Positions 34,090-43,190 of a stretch of 64,000 nucleotides of DNA are shown here, in pieces. A program made the position numbers and the translations under genes. Position 1 is the stretch's first letter, and each line of letters starts with the position of its first letter. The DNA comes from Sphingomonas zeae (GTDB taxonomy: Bacteria; Pseudomonadota; Alphaproteobacteria; Sphingomonadales; Sphingomonadaceae): positions 1-64,000 of the forward strand of contig NZ_JACIFA010000006.1 of the NCBI RefSeq assembly GCF_014197135.1, read 5' to 3'. Below the pieces are notes generated by a model, which saw only the letters and a program-made list of their open reading frames with translations, was not told where the DNA came from and made no database searches.

Positions 34090-34404
34090 TCAGCGTCGGC
34101 TGCGTGGGGTTCGCATCCTGAGGCCGATAAACAGCACCGTCGGCCAGAACATCGTATTGGCAATGTCGCCCAGCGTGTCGGCCCAGCGCCAAGACCCGTA
34201 ATGCAGCCGGTCGAGGATCTCGTTCGCCGCCTCGGCCAGTGCGACGCACGCCAGCGGGATCGGCGTCGCCAGCGACTTGCGGGTCAGGATCCGCGCCAGG
34301 AACAGCACCGCCATGCCCGCATGGACGTGCAACAGGCTGTCGGCCATGCCGGTGCCGTCTCCGATCCAGGCGATGAGATCGGCGTAGCGTGCGGGAATAT
34401 CCAT
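34090..34404 (-). CDS. Small membrane protein, paralogue of the gene at 25580
   Basis: The protein has 104 residues from MDIPARYADLIAW. Three hydrophobic segments (MAVLFLARILTRK; IPLACVALAEAANEILDRL; ANTMFWPTVLFIGLRMR) follow a short amphipathic start. The conserved set SLLHVHAGMA, EAANEI and DxANTMxxPT matches the protein at 25580-25936. It is VanZ-like in layout. A start at 34446 would add 14 residues. It is convergent with cysS (12 bases apart). Unknown role. Confidence 0.65.
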   Translation of the reverse strand: MDIPARYADLIAWIGDGTGMADSLLHVHAGMAVLFLARILTRKSLATPIPLACVALAEAANEILDRLHYGSWRWADTLGDIANTMFWPTVLFIGLRMRTPRSRR

Positions 34405-34480
34405 GCCCGCCGCTTGCACCGGCGCGGTGCGACTTACAATCCCCACGCCGCGTGAAGCCCCCGCCCTGCGCGGAATGCGG

Positions 34481-34520
34481 AAAGGTCCGCAATCCGGCGG
34501 GTGGGATTGCGGACCTTTTT
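34481..34520. terminator. Strong inverted repeat, likely terminator near the chemoreceptor gene
   Basis: AAAGGTCCGCAATCC and GGATTGCGGACCTTT form a 15-base-pair stem with a short loop; TTTTT follows on the plus strand and TTT on the minus. It lies 28 bases after the chemoreceptor stop (minus), so it most likely ends that gene, though the plus-strand T-run is stronger. Confidence 0.75.
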
Positions 34521-34547
34521 ACACGTCGCTGGGGCTTCAGGCGATAA

Positions 34548-36386
34548 TCAGAAGCTGCTCCAATCGTCGTCGTTCTGCTTCATGGCGAGGTTGCCCTGCA
34601 CCGGGCTCGCTGCGCGCCGCACCGGGGCGGCGGATGCCGGGGCCGCACGGCGTATCGACATGACGGGCGCGGAGGGCGCGACAGCCGCCTCGTCGATGCG
34701 GAAACGGCCGATCTGCTCCTCCAGTGCGCGCGTTTCGGCAGACAGGGCGCGTATAGCGGCGGTCACTTCCTCGACCATCGCGGCATTCGCTTGCGTCACG
34801 CCATCCATGTCGTTGATCGCCAGATTGACCTGCTTGATGCTGGTCGCCTGCTCGGACGCACCGCCCGCGATCGCCTCGACCAGTCCGGTGATATCCTGCA
34901 TCCCGGTCGCGATCAGGCGCAGCGACTCGTCGGTCTTGTTGGCCAGTTCCACGCCGCTGCGCACCCGGTCGACCGTGGTGGTGATCCGGGCACTGATGTC
35001 GCGCGCCGCCTCTGCCGAACGTTCGGCCAACGCGCGTACTTCGGAGGCGACGACCGCAAAGCCCTTGCCCGCATCGCCCGCGCGCGCCGCCTCGACACCG
35101 GCGTTCAGCGCCAGCAGATTCGTCTGGAAGGACAGGCCGTCGATGACCGCGATGATCTCGGCGATCTCGTTCGACGAGCGCTCGATGTCGCCGATCGCCG
35201 ACACGGTGCGGCGCACGATCGCCTCGCTATTGGCGACGTCGCTACTCGCCTTGCGGACGATGCTCTCCGCCGACTGCGCCTTGGTCGCCGCCGCCGTGAC
35301 CGACTGGGCGATCTCGTTCATCGCGGCCGAGGTTTCCTCGATGCTGGCGGCCTGCTGCTCGGCGCGGCGTGCCAGATCGTCGGCGGCTTCGTTCATTTCC
35401 ACCGTGCCGCTGGTGATGCCGGAGGCATTGACCCGCACCGCCGCCAGCGAACCCGACAGGCGCGAAACCGCCGTGTTGAAGTCGCGCTCGATCGCCGCAT
35501 AGGATGGTGGGAAGCCCGAAAGCCGGGCCGTCAGGTCCGAGTTGGCCAGCCGACCCAGCGCGTCGCCGATGCTGCCGACCACCTCATTCTGTTCTGCATC
35601 CGCCCGCGCCTTGGCGATGGCCGCGTCGCGGAAGATGACCACAGCGCGTGACATGCTGCCCAATTCGTCGCCGCGCTCGGCATCGGGGACGGCGATGTCG
35701 TTACGACCGCGCGCCAGGTCCTCCATGATGCCGGTCAGCCGGACGATCGGCTGGCCCAGCGCCCGCGCCAGCAGCATCGCCATCGCCACCGCGACGCCGA
35801 TCATCGCCAGGCCGCCGATGATCAGGCTCCACTGCCCGGTGACCAGCGCCGTCTTTCGCGCGGCGCGCACGCGATCCAGCTGCCCGACCGTCTGCGTCCG
35901 TACGTCGCGCAGCGCCTGAAGCACCGCGGTGACGCGAACGCGCGTGCTGTTCTGGCGAAGCCATGCCTGCGCGCCGTCACGGTCGGTACGGCTGCGTTCG
36001 ATCAGCGGATCGCTGATCGTGCGACGCCATTCCTGCATATGCTCATGCGACCTGGCGACCGCTGCGCGGGCTTTCGGATCGTTCGCCAGCAACGAGTCGA
36101 GCTTGGCCGCGGCCTGGATTTCGGTCGCACGCGACTCGAAATACTGCTTCAGATAGGCCTCGTCCGAGGTAATCAGGAAACCGCGCATCTGGGCGTTTTC
36201 GCGTTGGACCCCGCCCTCCATCTCGAGCGTGGAGCTGTAGACGTCCTGAGCGAAACCGCTTTGCGCCGTGGTCGTCTGGATGCGCGCGAAGGCCCACCAC
36301 AGGACCCCGATCATGACGAACACCGTCATGATGACGACCGCGAAGGACAGACCGATCTTCTTCGGAATGGGCAAGGATGAAAACAT
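34548..36386 (-). CDS. Methyl-accepting chemotaxis protein
   Basis: The protein has 612 residues. TM1 is at about 11-33 (IGLSFAVVIMTVFVMIGVLWW). The periplasmic helical sensor (about 35-185) has the CHASE3-like pattern GFLITSDEAYLKQYFESR. TM2 is at about 190-210 (LIIGGLAMIGVAVAMAML). A HAMP domain with a second HAMP-like segment follows (EDLARGRNDIAVP; LGRLANSDLTARLSG), then the cytoplasmic MCP signalling hairpin with EIIAVIDGLSFQTNLLALNA and GFAVVASEVRALAERS. The C-terminus ends DDWSSF, which fits the xWxxF pentapeptide that tethers CheR/CheB. The ligand is unknown; no che genes are adjacent. ATG 36386 (MFSSLPIPKK) is the likely start. Confidence 0.93.
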   Translation of the reverse strand: MFSSLPIPKKIGLSFAVVIMTVFVMIGVLWWAFARIQTTTAQSGFAQDVYSSTLEMEGGVQRENAQMRGFLITSDEAYLKQYFESRATEIQAAAKLDSLLANDPKARAAVARSHEHMQEWRRTISDPLIERSRTDRDGAQAWLRQNSTRVRVTAVLQALRDVRTQTVGQLDRVRAARKTALVTGQWSLIIGGLAMIGVAVAMAMLLARALGQPIVRLTGIMEDLARGRNDIAVPDAERGDELGSMSRAVVIFRDAAIAKARADAEQNEVVGSIGDALGRLANSDLTARLSGFPPSYAAIERDFNTAVSRLSGSLAAVRVNASGITSGTVEMNEAADDLARRAEQQAASIEETSAAMNEIAQSVTAAATKAQSAESIVRKASSDVANSEAIVRRTVSAIGDIERSSNEIAEIIAVIDGLSFQTNLLALNAGVEAARAGDAGKGFAVVASEVRALAERSAEAARDISARITTTVDRVRSGVELANKTDESLRLIATGMQDITGLVEAIAGGASEQATSIKQVNLAINDMDGVTQANAAMVEEVTAAIRALSAETRALEEQIGRFRIDEAAVAPSAPVMSIRRAAPASAAPVRRAASPVQGNLAMKQNDDDWSSF

Positions 36387-36480
36387 GGCAATTCCCGACA
36401 TCGCGGGCCGTCATGCTCGCGATTTTCATCGGGACTAGCCTACAACTACAAACGGTTGGTTAAGCCGCTACATATCCAGA

Positions 36481-37512
36481 CTATTGTAATGCGGCGCCGC
36501 TTTGGTCGAGCAGCGGCGGGCGATAGGGTGTCGGCGCGCCCGCCGGAATGGCCGCGATCTCGGCCGCAACCGCATCGGCACGCGCCGAGGAGGATGGATG
36601 CGTCCGGCTGCGGAAGATGCCGCCGTCGACCTCGCCGCCATGCTCGCGCCAGAACCGCACCGCATCCTGCGGATCATAGCCCGCATTGCGCATCAGGATG
36701 ACGCCCAGCAGATCGGCCTCGGTCTCGGTCTGGCGGAACAGCCGACCGTTGCGCCCGAACTCGGACAACAGGCCGCGCTTCACCCCAGCCGCGTCCAGCC
36801 GATCGCGGTGGTGCAGGATATTGTGCGAGAATTCATGCGCGACGACGACCGCGATCATCCGGTCGTCGAACCGCTCGAAAAAGCGCGAGCCGATCTGGAC
36901 GATGTCGCCGTCCGCCGAGGCGGTCAGGCCCGGCCCCATCAGCATCTCGAACCGCGAGCGACATCCGGGCTGTGCCGCGACCGTCACCTCTCGCTTTTGC
37001 CCATGCCGCAGCAAGGTCAGCCGCAGCGGCCGGTCGGCGGGCTCGGCCGCGATCAGGCGTTGCGCGGCGTCGCGGGTCGCGGTGTTCGCCTGCGAAGCAC
37101 CCGCCGGGTTCACGACGAAGGGCTTGCCGTCGACCGCCTCGATCGTGTCGTTTGCCTGGACCCCTGCCCGCGCCGCCGCGCTGCCCGGCACGACCGCCTC
37201 GACCGCCACCGGTCCTTCGAAGCCGAAGATCGCGGGCAGTTGCTTGCGCACGCCCGGGTCGTACTGGTCGATCGCATGAACGACGATGCCGGGAGTCGGT
37301 GCGCGGTCGGGACAGATCGCCGCGTTCGCCGTCGCCAGCCGCCACGCGATCGTCGCCAGCCGCAGATCGGCGTCGCGCATCGCCCCGAACAGCGCGGTGT
37401 CGTCGGTGTTCTCGATCGAGACCATCGGCGCGGCGGGCGCCCGATCGGGCACCGACAACAGGAAGGCGGACAGGGCGACGACCGCCGAGGACAGGATGGA
37501 GGCACGCGACAT
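36481..37512 (-). CDS. M48-family metalloprotease with PDZ domain
   Basis: The protein has 343 residues. A signal peptide ([26 protein letters not shown]) precedes the mature protein. A PDZ-like domain lies at about 95-190 ([27 protein letters not shown]). The zinc motif is [13 protein letters not shown], with the third ligand likely Glu in [19 protein letters not shown]. Enzymes of this kind (YfgC/BepA or LoiP type) degrade or assist envelope proteins in the periplasm. ATG 37512 is chosen since the longer frame is Arg/Gly-rich and not signal-like. It is divergent from DAHP synthase. Confidence 0.88.
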   Translation of the reverse strand: MSRASILSSAVVALSAFLLSVPDRAPAAPMVSIENTDDTALFGAMRDADLRLATIAWRLATANAAICPDRAPTPGIVVHAIDQYDPGVRKQLPAIFGFEGPVAVEAVVPGSAAARAGVQANDTIEAVDGKPFVVNPAGASQANTATRDAAQRLIAAEPADRPLRLTLLRHGQKREVTVAAQPGCRSRFEMLMGPGLTASADGDIVQIGSRFFERFDDRMIAVVVAHEFSHNILHHRDRLDAAGVKRGLLSEFGRNGRLFRQTETEADLLGVILMRNAGYDPQDAVRFWREHGGEVDGGIFRSRTHPSSSARADAVAAEIAAIPAGAPTPYRPPLLDQSGAALQ

Positions 37513-37707
37513 CGCGCTCCTGCTACCGCCTCTCCCCGCAATCCGCAAAGCCGGTTGCCGCAATCCGCCACCACTCGGCGCAAACTGGTATCGGGCGCAA
37601 CAAAGCACGCGACTTGGGGGGCTCAAACGCCAACTTCATTGCGTATGGCCGCAATTCGGCGCATGGGCGATCCCTCAAACACAAGAAGACGAAAGAGCAG
37701 GACGATC

Positions 37708-39081
37708 ATGGCCGCGAAATGGGCGCCCGAAAGCTGGATGAATGCCGAAGCGCGCCAGCTTCCCCGCTATCCCGACCAGAATGCGCTGGACGCCGCGACC
37801 AAGACGCTGGCGACCTATCCGCCGCTGGTCTTTGCGGGCGAGGCGCGCAGCCTGACCGCCGAGCTGGCCGAAGTAGCGGCGGGCCGTGGCTTCCTGCTCC
37901 AAGGCGGCGACTGCGCCGAGAGTTTTGCCGAACATAGCGCCAACAACATCCGCGACACCTTCCGCGTCATCCTGCAGATGGCGGTCGTCCTAACCTTCGC
38001 CTCCAAGCTGCCCGTGGTGAAGCTGGGCCGCATGGCGGGCCAGTTCGCCAAGCCGCGCTCGGCCGATACCGAGGTGGTCGGCGGCGTCGAGCTGCCCAGC
38101 TATCGCGGTGACAATGTCAACGACATCGCCTTCACCCCCGAAGCGCGCGTGCCCGATCCCCAGCGGATGCTGCGCTCCTATGCGCAGTCGGCCGCGACGC
38201 TGAACCTGCTGCGTGCGTTCGCGCAGGGCGGCTATGCCAATTTGCACCAGGTCCATCGCTGGACCCACGACTTCATGGGCCGCAGCCCATGGGCGCAGAA
38301 GTACAGCGAGATGGCCGACCGTATCGGCGAGGCGCTGGACTTCATGGCGGCCTGCGGCATCGACCCGGCTTCGGTCCCGCAACTGGCGCAGACCAGCTTC
38401 TACACCAGCCATGAGGCGTTGTTGTTGCCCTATGAGCAGGCACTGACGCGGCAGGATTCGCTGACGGGTGACTGGTACGACACCTCGGCGCATTTCCTGT
38501 GGATCGGCGACCGTACTCGCTTCGAGGGCTCGTCGCATGTCGAGTTCCTGCGCGGCATCGGCAATCCGATCGGCGTGAAGTGCGGACCGAGCCTGGAGCC
38601 CGAGGCGCTACTGCGGATGCTCGACACGCTGAACCCCGGCCGCGTGCCGGGCCGCATGACGCTCATCACCCGCTATGGCCATGACAAGATCGAGGCGCAC
38701 CTGCCCAAGCTGGTCCGCGCCGTGACGCGCGAGGGACATCCAGTCGTCTGGTCGTGCGACCCGATGCACGGCAACACGATCAAGGCGGCGACCGGCTACA
38801 AGACCCGCCCCTTCGACCGCATCCTGGCCGAAGTGCGCGGCTTCTTCGCCGTCCACCGTGCCGAGGGCACCCATGCGGGTGGCATCCATGCCGAGATGAC
38901 CGGCCAGAACGTGACCGAGTGCACCGGCGGCGCGATCGATGTGACCGAACAGTCGCTGGCCGACCGCTACCACACCCATTGCGACCCCCGCCTGAATGCG
39001 GGTCAGAGCCTGGAACTGGCCTTCCTGCTCGCCGAAATGCTGAACGAGGAAATGGCCGAACGCCGCAAGGCCGCGGCCTGA
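37708..39081 (+). CDS. 3-deoxy-7-phosphoheptulonate synthase, class II
   Basis: The enzyme condenses phosphoenolpyruvate and erythrose 4-phosphate in the first step of the shikimate pathway. The 457-residue protein starts [19 protein letters not shown]. Class II (plant-type) landmarks are [64 protein letters not shown] and [13 protein letters not shown]. Its metal and substrate residues (Cys in GGDCAE, His in DPMHGN, Glu in [13 protein letters not shown]) are present. The long upstream frame is antisense to the M48 gene. A terminator follows. Confidence 0.95.
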   Translation: MAAKWAPESWMNAEARQLPRYPDQNALDAATKTLATYPPLVFAGEARSLTAELAEVAAGRGFLLQGGDCAESFAEHSANNIRDTFRVILQMAVVLTFASKLPVVKLGRMAGQFAKPRSADTEVVGGVELPSYRGDNVNDIAFTPEARVPDPQRMLRSYAQSAATLNLLRAFAQGGYANLHQVHRWTHDFMGRSPWAQKYSEMADRIGEALDFMAACGIDPASVPQLAQTSFYTSHEALLLPYEQALTRQDSLTGDWYDTSAHFLWIGDRTRFEGSSHVEFLRGIGNPIGVKCGPSLEPEALLRMLDTLNPGRVPGRMTLITRYGHDKIEAHLPKLVRAVTREGHPVVWSCDPMHGNTIKAATGYKTRPFDRILAEVRGFFAVHRAEGTHAGGIHAEMTGQNVTECTGGAIDVTEQSLADRYHTHCDPRLNAGQSLELAFLLAEMLNEEMAERRKAAA

Positions 39082-39089
39082 CCGGCCTG

Positions 39090-39126
39090 AAAAGGGCGGA
39101 CCGGCACCATGTCGCTCCGCCCTTTC
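39090..39126 (+). terminator. Terminator after DAHP synthase
   Basis: AAAGGGCGGA and TCCGCCCTTT form a 10-base-pair stem with a 15-base loop. It begins 9 bases after the stop codon. The T-run is short. Confidence 0.75.
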
Positions 39127-39202
39127 CACTTTTATCCGGGTTTCACCGGGGAGGCGCTTGACGTCCCCTCCCACCCCCGCTAACAGCGCCCCTCCACTGC
39201 AC

Positions 39203-39277
39203 GGCCCCTTCGTCTAGCGGTTAGGACGTCGCCCTCTCACGGCGAAAACACGAGTTCGATTCTCGTAGGGGTCACCA
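39203..39277 (+). tRNA. tRNA-Glu(CTC)
   Basis: Acceptor GGCCCCT (39203-39209) pairs with AGGGGTC (39267-39273). The anticodon stem TCGCC/GGCGA holds the loop CTCTCAC, anticodon CTC. The T-arm is CGAGTTCGATTCTCG, and CCA is encoded at 39275-39277. Confidence 0.95.
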
Positions 39278-39777
39278 GCGCACGCCGGAATGGCGGATTT
39301 GCGCGGTTTTGGCGGTCCCTCGATACTTTCGATCCTGACGAAGCCCGCCAGCGCTAGCATCCCTATACCGTCGTCTTTGAGCAGAAGCTTGCAGCGTTAT
39401 CAGCCAGCGCCCTACGAGGTGATCGGTCGAGCCCTTCCCGGCAGGCTCGGCGCCGTCCGCGCTGAATATCGATCCGATCCGCCTGCGCATCCTACCATCT
39501 GCGATCCCATTCGGCGTGGTGCCGAGTTCGCATGACCCGGCTGTAAACCTACAATCGCCAAGGGACGAGCGGGATTCCAGCGCCGCGACCCCAAGCTCGT
39601 CGACGAGTGACGTACGGCCATAGACCGGTTTGCCCGCCTGCATAACGATCCGCCGGTCAATGTCAGGACGTATGACGGCATTCGCTATATCGCGATCGAG
39701 GTCAGCCCTTGCAGCGGGCCCGTCGCTTAACTGAAGACAAACCAGCGCAAGTGATGGGTCTGGAAAACCAGATCTGG
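39278..39777. other. Decayed region downstream of tRNA-Glu
   Basis: About 500 bases hold no intact gene. A plus-strand frame (about 39611-39730) reads RTAIDRFARLHNDPPVNV and on to RYIAIEVSPCSGPVA before a TAA; it is preceded by an in-frame stop and looks like the end of a lost gene. Base composition is less GC-rich than the neighbours. Junk next to a tRNA 3' end is often a scar of an old insertion. Confidence 0.4.
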
Positions 39778-40620
39778 CTAGGCCCCTTTTGGATCGTCCA
39801 GCCAGTCCATTGTGATCTCGCCTCGATGCCCTTCCGGCGCCAGCGCGGCGCGGAGGGCTTCCAGCAGAGGGGGCAGTGCCTGGGTGAAGGCATAGGGCGG
39901 ATTGATGATGAAAAGGCCCGCGCCGTTATAGATGCCGGGCTGATCGGCATCATACAACCAATGCTCGACGACCAGGAATTTCGGGATACCGAGCCTACGC
40001 AGCTGGGCCTTCCACTGCTGATGCGGCGCGCGGTCTTTCAGCGGATACCAGATGACCGTCACGCCATGCGCCCATTTGCGGTGCGCCGCGGCCAGGGTGG
40101 CGGTGATGCGGGCGCGTTCGTCGGTCTGTTCGTAAGGCGGATCGACCACCACTACGCCGCGTGCCGTTCGGGTCGGCAGCATCGCCAGCCACAGTTCATA
40201 GGCATCGCGCTCGTGCACGGCCGCAGACGACCCGCGCATTGCGCCGCGCAGGGCAGCGGCATCCTCGGGATGTTTTTCGTTGAGGATCAGCAGGTCTTGC
40301 GGGCGCAGCAGCTGCGCCAGGAACTGCGGCGAGCCCGGGTAGAGACGCGGCTCGGCTCCGGCATTCACTGCCTGCACGGCGGCGCGATAGTCGTCCAGCA
40401 AGGGGTTCGGGTCGGCAAAGGCCCGCAATACGCCGTGTGCGGCTTCGCCGGTACGCTGCGCCTGCTCGCCGCCCAGGTCGTAGAGCCCGCAGCCGGCATG
40501 GGTGTCGATCAGGGTCAACGCACCCGGTTTCTGCTGCAACGCCCGGACGAGGGCGATCAACAGACTGTGCTTCACGACGTCGGCGCTGTTGCCGGCATGG
40601 AAAGAATGGCGATAATTCAT
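39778..40620 (-). CDS. rlmJ: 23S rRNA (adenine(2030)-N6)-methyltransferase RlmJ
   Basis: The 280-residue SAM methyltransferase starts MNYRHSFHAGNSADVVKHSLL, which is diagnostic of RlmJ. The SAM region is LIDTHAGCGLYDLGG, and the catalytic motif of N6-adenine methylases is VVVDPPYEQ. INPPYAF near the C-terminus is also typical. ATG 40620 overlaps the stop of the RluE-like gene by 4 bases, so two rRNA-modification enzymes are coupled. Confidence 0.93.
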   Translation of the reverse strand: MNYRHSFHAGNSADVVKHSLLIALVRALQQKPGALTLIDTHAGCGLYDLGGEQAQRTGEAAHGVLRAFADPNPLLDDYRAAVQAVNAGAEPRLYPGSPQFLAQLLRPQDLLILNEKHPEDAAALRGAMRGSSAAVHERDAYELWLAMLPTRTARGVVVVDPPYEQTDERARITATLAAAHRKWAHGVTVIWYPLKDRAPHQQWKAQLRRLGIPKFLVVEHWLYDADQPGIYNGAGLFIINPPYAFTQALPPLLEALRAALAPEGHRGEITMDWLDDPKGA

Positions 40621-41189
40621 TGAGATTTGAAACTCTTGTCCGCGCTGGAGACTTCTTCGAATCGGCCCTGCGCGATCCCGGCGACGGACCAGTCGCCGAT
40701 CGACCAGCGGACCAGCCGCAGGGTGGGCAAGCCAACCTCCGCCGTCATTCGGCGCACCTGCCGGTTGCGCCCTTCGCGGATGGTGATTTGCAGCCAGCTG
40801 TCGGGGATGGACTTGCGCTCCCGTATCGGTGGATCGCGCGGCCACAGGTCCGGCGCGTCGATCCGGGCGACGTCGGCAGGCAGGGTCATGCCGTCCTTGA
40901 GCCGGACGCCCCGCCGCAAGCGCTCTAGTTCCGGCTCCTGCGCATCGCCCTCGACCTGTACGAGATAGGTCTTGGGCATCTTGAAGCGCGGATCGGCAAT
41001 ACGCGCCTGCAGCCGCCCATCGTCGCATAATAGCAGCAGGCCCTCGCTGTCCCGATCGAGCCGCCCGGCGGGATAAACGCCCTTCACCGCAATGAAGTCG
41101 GATAAGGTCGACCGAAGCGTTGGCGATCCTCGATCCGTGAACTGCGATAAGACCCCGAAGGGTTTGTTGAACAGGAGCAGCCGGGCCAT
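40617..41189 (-). CDS. rluE: 23S rRNA pseudouridine synthase, RluE-like
   Basis: The 190-residue protein starts MARLLLFNKPFGVLSQFTD. The catalytic aspartate is in YPAGRLDRDSEGLLLL. KTYLVQVEGDA and the C-terminal IREGRNRQVRRMTAEVGLPTLRLVR are RsuA/RluB/RluE-family hallmarks. The absence of an S4 domain favours RluE, which modifies U2457 of 23S rRNA in E. coli. It is coupled to rlmJ. The longer N-terminal frame is not family-like. Confidence 0.88.
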   Translation of the reverse strand: MARLLLFNKPFGVLSQFTDRGSPTLRSTLSDFIAVKGVYPAGRLDRDSEGLLLLCDDGRLQARIADPRFKMPKTYLVQVEGDAQEPELERLRRGVRLKDGMTLPADVARIDAPDLWPRDPPIRERKSIPDSWLQITIREGRNRQVRRMTAEVGLPTLRLVRWSIGDWSVAGIAQGRFEEVSSADKSFKSQ

Positions 41190-41278
41190 CCTGCGCTCAT
41201 AGCGTTGGACTGCGGCCCTGTCTTCCGGCGCATGCCGCCGCCAGACAGGCTGCGCCCGCCGGACCCATCGCGAAACCA

Positions 41279-41446
41279 GGTGTGCCATCCCGGCATATGG
41301 TGGATCGGGTTGAAGATGAAGCTTTCTTGCTCTGACGTCGCGATCTTCGTGACGTATCCGCAGGGCGTGAGGCCGCTGAGCGCCTTGAGGCGGCGGGCGA
41401 CCTCATAGGCTGCCACCCAATCGGCAGTTGGAACAAAGGCGCCTAC
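41279..41446 (-). pseudogene. C-terminal remnant of a DDE transposase (IS481-like)
   Basis: The minus-strand frame reads ADWVAAYEVARRLKALSGL, TPCGYVTKIATSEQESF and IFNPIHHMPGWHT. The pattern 'YNFARRLKTLNGLTPYEYI.K.WTSEP.RF..NPIHQMPGLNT' is the well-known end of IS481/rve-type transposases. Only about 55 residues remain, with changes in usually conserved positions and no start. It abuts the stop of the cysteine synthase-like gene. Confidence 0.7.
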
Positions 41447-41447
41447 C

Positions 41448-42524
41448 TTACGCGGCGAACATGGTGTCGAACGCCATATCGTTGCGCCGCCAATCGAGCC
41501 CCCGCGCGTCGAGCCATGCGTCGTCATAATAAGTGCAGCCGTAACGATCGCCGCCGTCGCACAGGATGGACACGATCGAGCCGGCTTCGCCACGGCTGGC
41601 CATTTCCTCCACCAACTGGGCCACGGCGACGAGGTTGGTGCCGGTCGAGCCGCCGACGCGACGCCCGAGCCGGCGGGAGAGCGCCCTCATCGCACCGATG
41701 CTAGCCGCGTCATCGACCGCGATCATCCGGTCGATGACCGAGGGGATGAAGCTGGGCTCGACGCGCGGGCGACCGATCCCCTCGATGCAGCTCGCGCAGC
41801 CCCCGGGCAATGATAGTGCCGCGCGGTCGGCGAAGTGGCGGTGGAAGACCGAGTGGACCGGGTCGGCCACGCACAGCTGCGTGGCATGGCGCCGATAGCC
41901 GATGAAGCGACCGATCGTCGCCGACGTTCCGCCGGTCCCCGCCCCACAGACGATCCAGCGGGGAATGGAGTGCTCCTCCGCCGCCATCTGCGCGAAAATG
42001 CTCTCTGCAATGTTATTGTTGCCGCGCCAGTCGGTCGCGCGCTCGGCATAGGTGAACTGGTCGAGATAATGGCCGCCCGTCTCCGCTGCGAGCCGATGGG
42101 CGACGTCATATACGGTGCGCGGATCGTCGACCGCGTGAATCTCGCCGCCGTGAAAGCGGATTGCGTCCAGCTTGGGCGCGGCGGTCGAGGCGGGCACGAC
42201 GGCGAGGAAGCGCAGGCCCAGCATCCTCGCGAAATAGGCTTCGCTGACCGCGGTCGATCCCGACGAGGCCTCGATCACGCAGGTATCCGGGCCGATCCAG
42301 CCGTTGCACAGCGCGTAAAGGAACAGCGAGCGGGCAAGGCGGTGCTTCAAACTGCCGGTCGGATGGCTGCTCTCATCCTTCAGATAGAGCGTGATGCCGG
42401 GATAGCGTGGCAGTTCGAGCCGGATGAGGTGCGTGTCGGCCGAGCGGTTATAGTCCGCCTCAATCCGCCGGATCGCCTCGGTTCGCCAGGCTCGTACGGC
42501 GGCAATATCCCGATTAGAGGGCAT
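41448..42524 (-). CDS. PLP-dependent cysteine synthase-family protein (Cds1-like cysteine desulfhydrase)
   Basis: The protein has 358 residues. The PLP lysine lies in [18 protein letters not shown]; the substrate loop is [15 protein letters not shown]; the phosphate-binding loop is [26 protein letters not shown] is near the C-terminus. The overall form is that of the Cds1-type branch of the cysteine synthase family, whose members release sulfide from cysteine. Biosynthetic activity cannot be excluded. ATG 42524 ([10 protein letters not shown]) is preferred over 42545. It lies between a transposase remnant and an acetyltransferase remnant, so it was probably brought in or rearranged. Confidence 0.82.
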   Translation of the reverse strand: MPSNRDIAAVRAWRTEAIRRIEADYNRSADTHLIRLELPRYPGITLYLKDESSHPTGSLKHRLARSLFLYALCNGWIGPDTCVIEASSGSTAVSEAYFARMLGLRFLAVVPASTAAPKLDAIRFHGGEIHAVDDPRTVYDVAHRLAAETGGHYLDQFTYAERATDWRGNNNIAESIFAQMAAEEHSIPRWIVCGAGTGGTSATIGRFIGYRRHATQLCVADPVHSVFHRHFADRAALSLPGGCASCIEGIGRPRVEPSFIPSVIDRMIAVDDAASIGAMRALSRRLGRRVGGSTGTNLVAVAQLVEEMASRGEAGSIVSILCDGGDRYGCTYYDDAWLDARGLDWRRNDMAFDTMFAA

Positions 42525-42623
42525 TACAACACAACTCCATGACATGCTGATCGACGTCGTCGTCGCGCATCTTCAGCGCGCGACGCTCCAGCCCATACTC
42601 CCGAAACCCGCAATTGCGATACG
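42514..42623 (-). pseudogene. C-terminal remnant of a GNAT acetyltransferase
   Basis: On the minus strand a frame reads [19 protein letters not shown] and then [17 protein letters not shown] to a TAA at 42516-42514. 'LYRSLGFREYG.EPRALK.....VDE..M' is the usual end of a GNAT N-acetyltransferase. No N-terminal part (acetyl-CoA loop) is found upstream. Its last codons overlap the start of the cysteine synthase-like gene. Confidence 0.6.
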
Positions 42624-43190
42624 GCGACGGCGTAGCGACCGATAATTGTGGGGATTCGATTTAGCCGCCGACGCAAGGCCAAGCCCGGCGGCAGCGTTTG
42701 CTACTCGCCACCGGTACGGACCATCCGATCATCGGCGAAATGATCGCGCAGTCGATCCGGCAACCGATGCGCGTGGAGCCGACCATATTTCCATAGGGCA
42801 GACATTGTGGCGGGCTGGTGGGACTTGCATGGGATTGGGCGCCACGCGAAACCTATCCGCTGCGCGCCGCGCATTGGTCGGCATTTCCGCTGGAGCCAAA
42901 TCGCCCGGCAGGATGATTTTTCTTACCTTTAATATGGATCCCGCGCGATATTCCGGCGAAGGCACCGGCTTCGCTCGGCAGCGCGGAACGGCGCAGACAG
43001 GGTCGAGGACGGCAAGGGGCTGCTTCGCGCCGCGTAGCCCAAGACTATGCCGCGCAGCCCCTTGCTCCATTCGCGCTCTTGCCCGACGACGCATCACGGC
43101 CTCAGCGCCCGCCTAAGGCCGGAGGACGATCAGACCGCAATGTGTCTTTTCTCTGCGGCTATAGAGCGCGTCAGCGGCGTCATGCCCCCC
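42624..43190. other. Gap of about 570 bases, no intact gene
   Basis: Two overlapping frames on opposite strands (42646-43116 plus, 42729-43097 minus) lack ribosome sites and known motifs. A plus-strand stretch reads LLLATGTDHPIIGEMIAQSI up to a stop at 42797, and may be another broken end. The region appears to be a scar between the core genome and the ompW-hemN block. Confidence 0.4.

Noticed and set aside
36502..37707. Upstream 400-codon extension of the DAHP synthase frame
   Set aside because: It is antisense to the M48 protease; the family start is ATG 37708.
40621..41028. N-terminal extension of the rlmJ frame
   Set aside because: It is an out-of-frame reading of the RluE-like gene; the RlmJ signature begins at 40620.
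42646..43116. 156-codon hypothetical gene in the gap before ompW
   Set aside because: No ribosome site, unusual composition, overlapping frame on the other strand and no recognisable motif.
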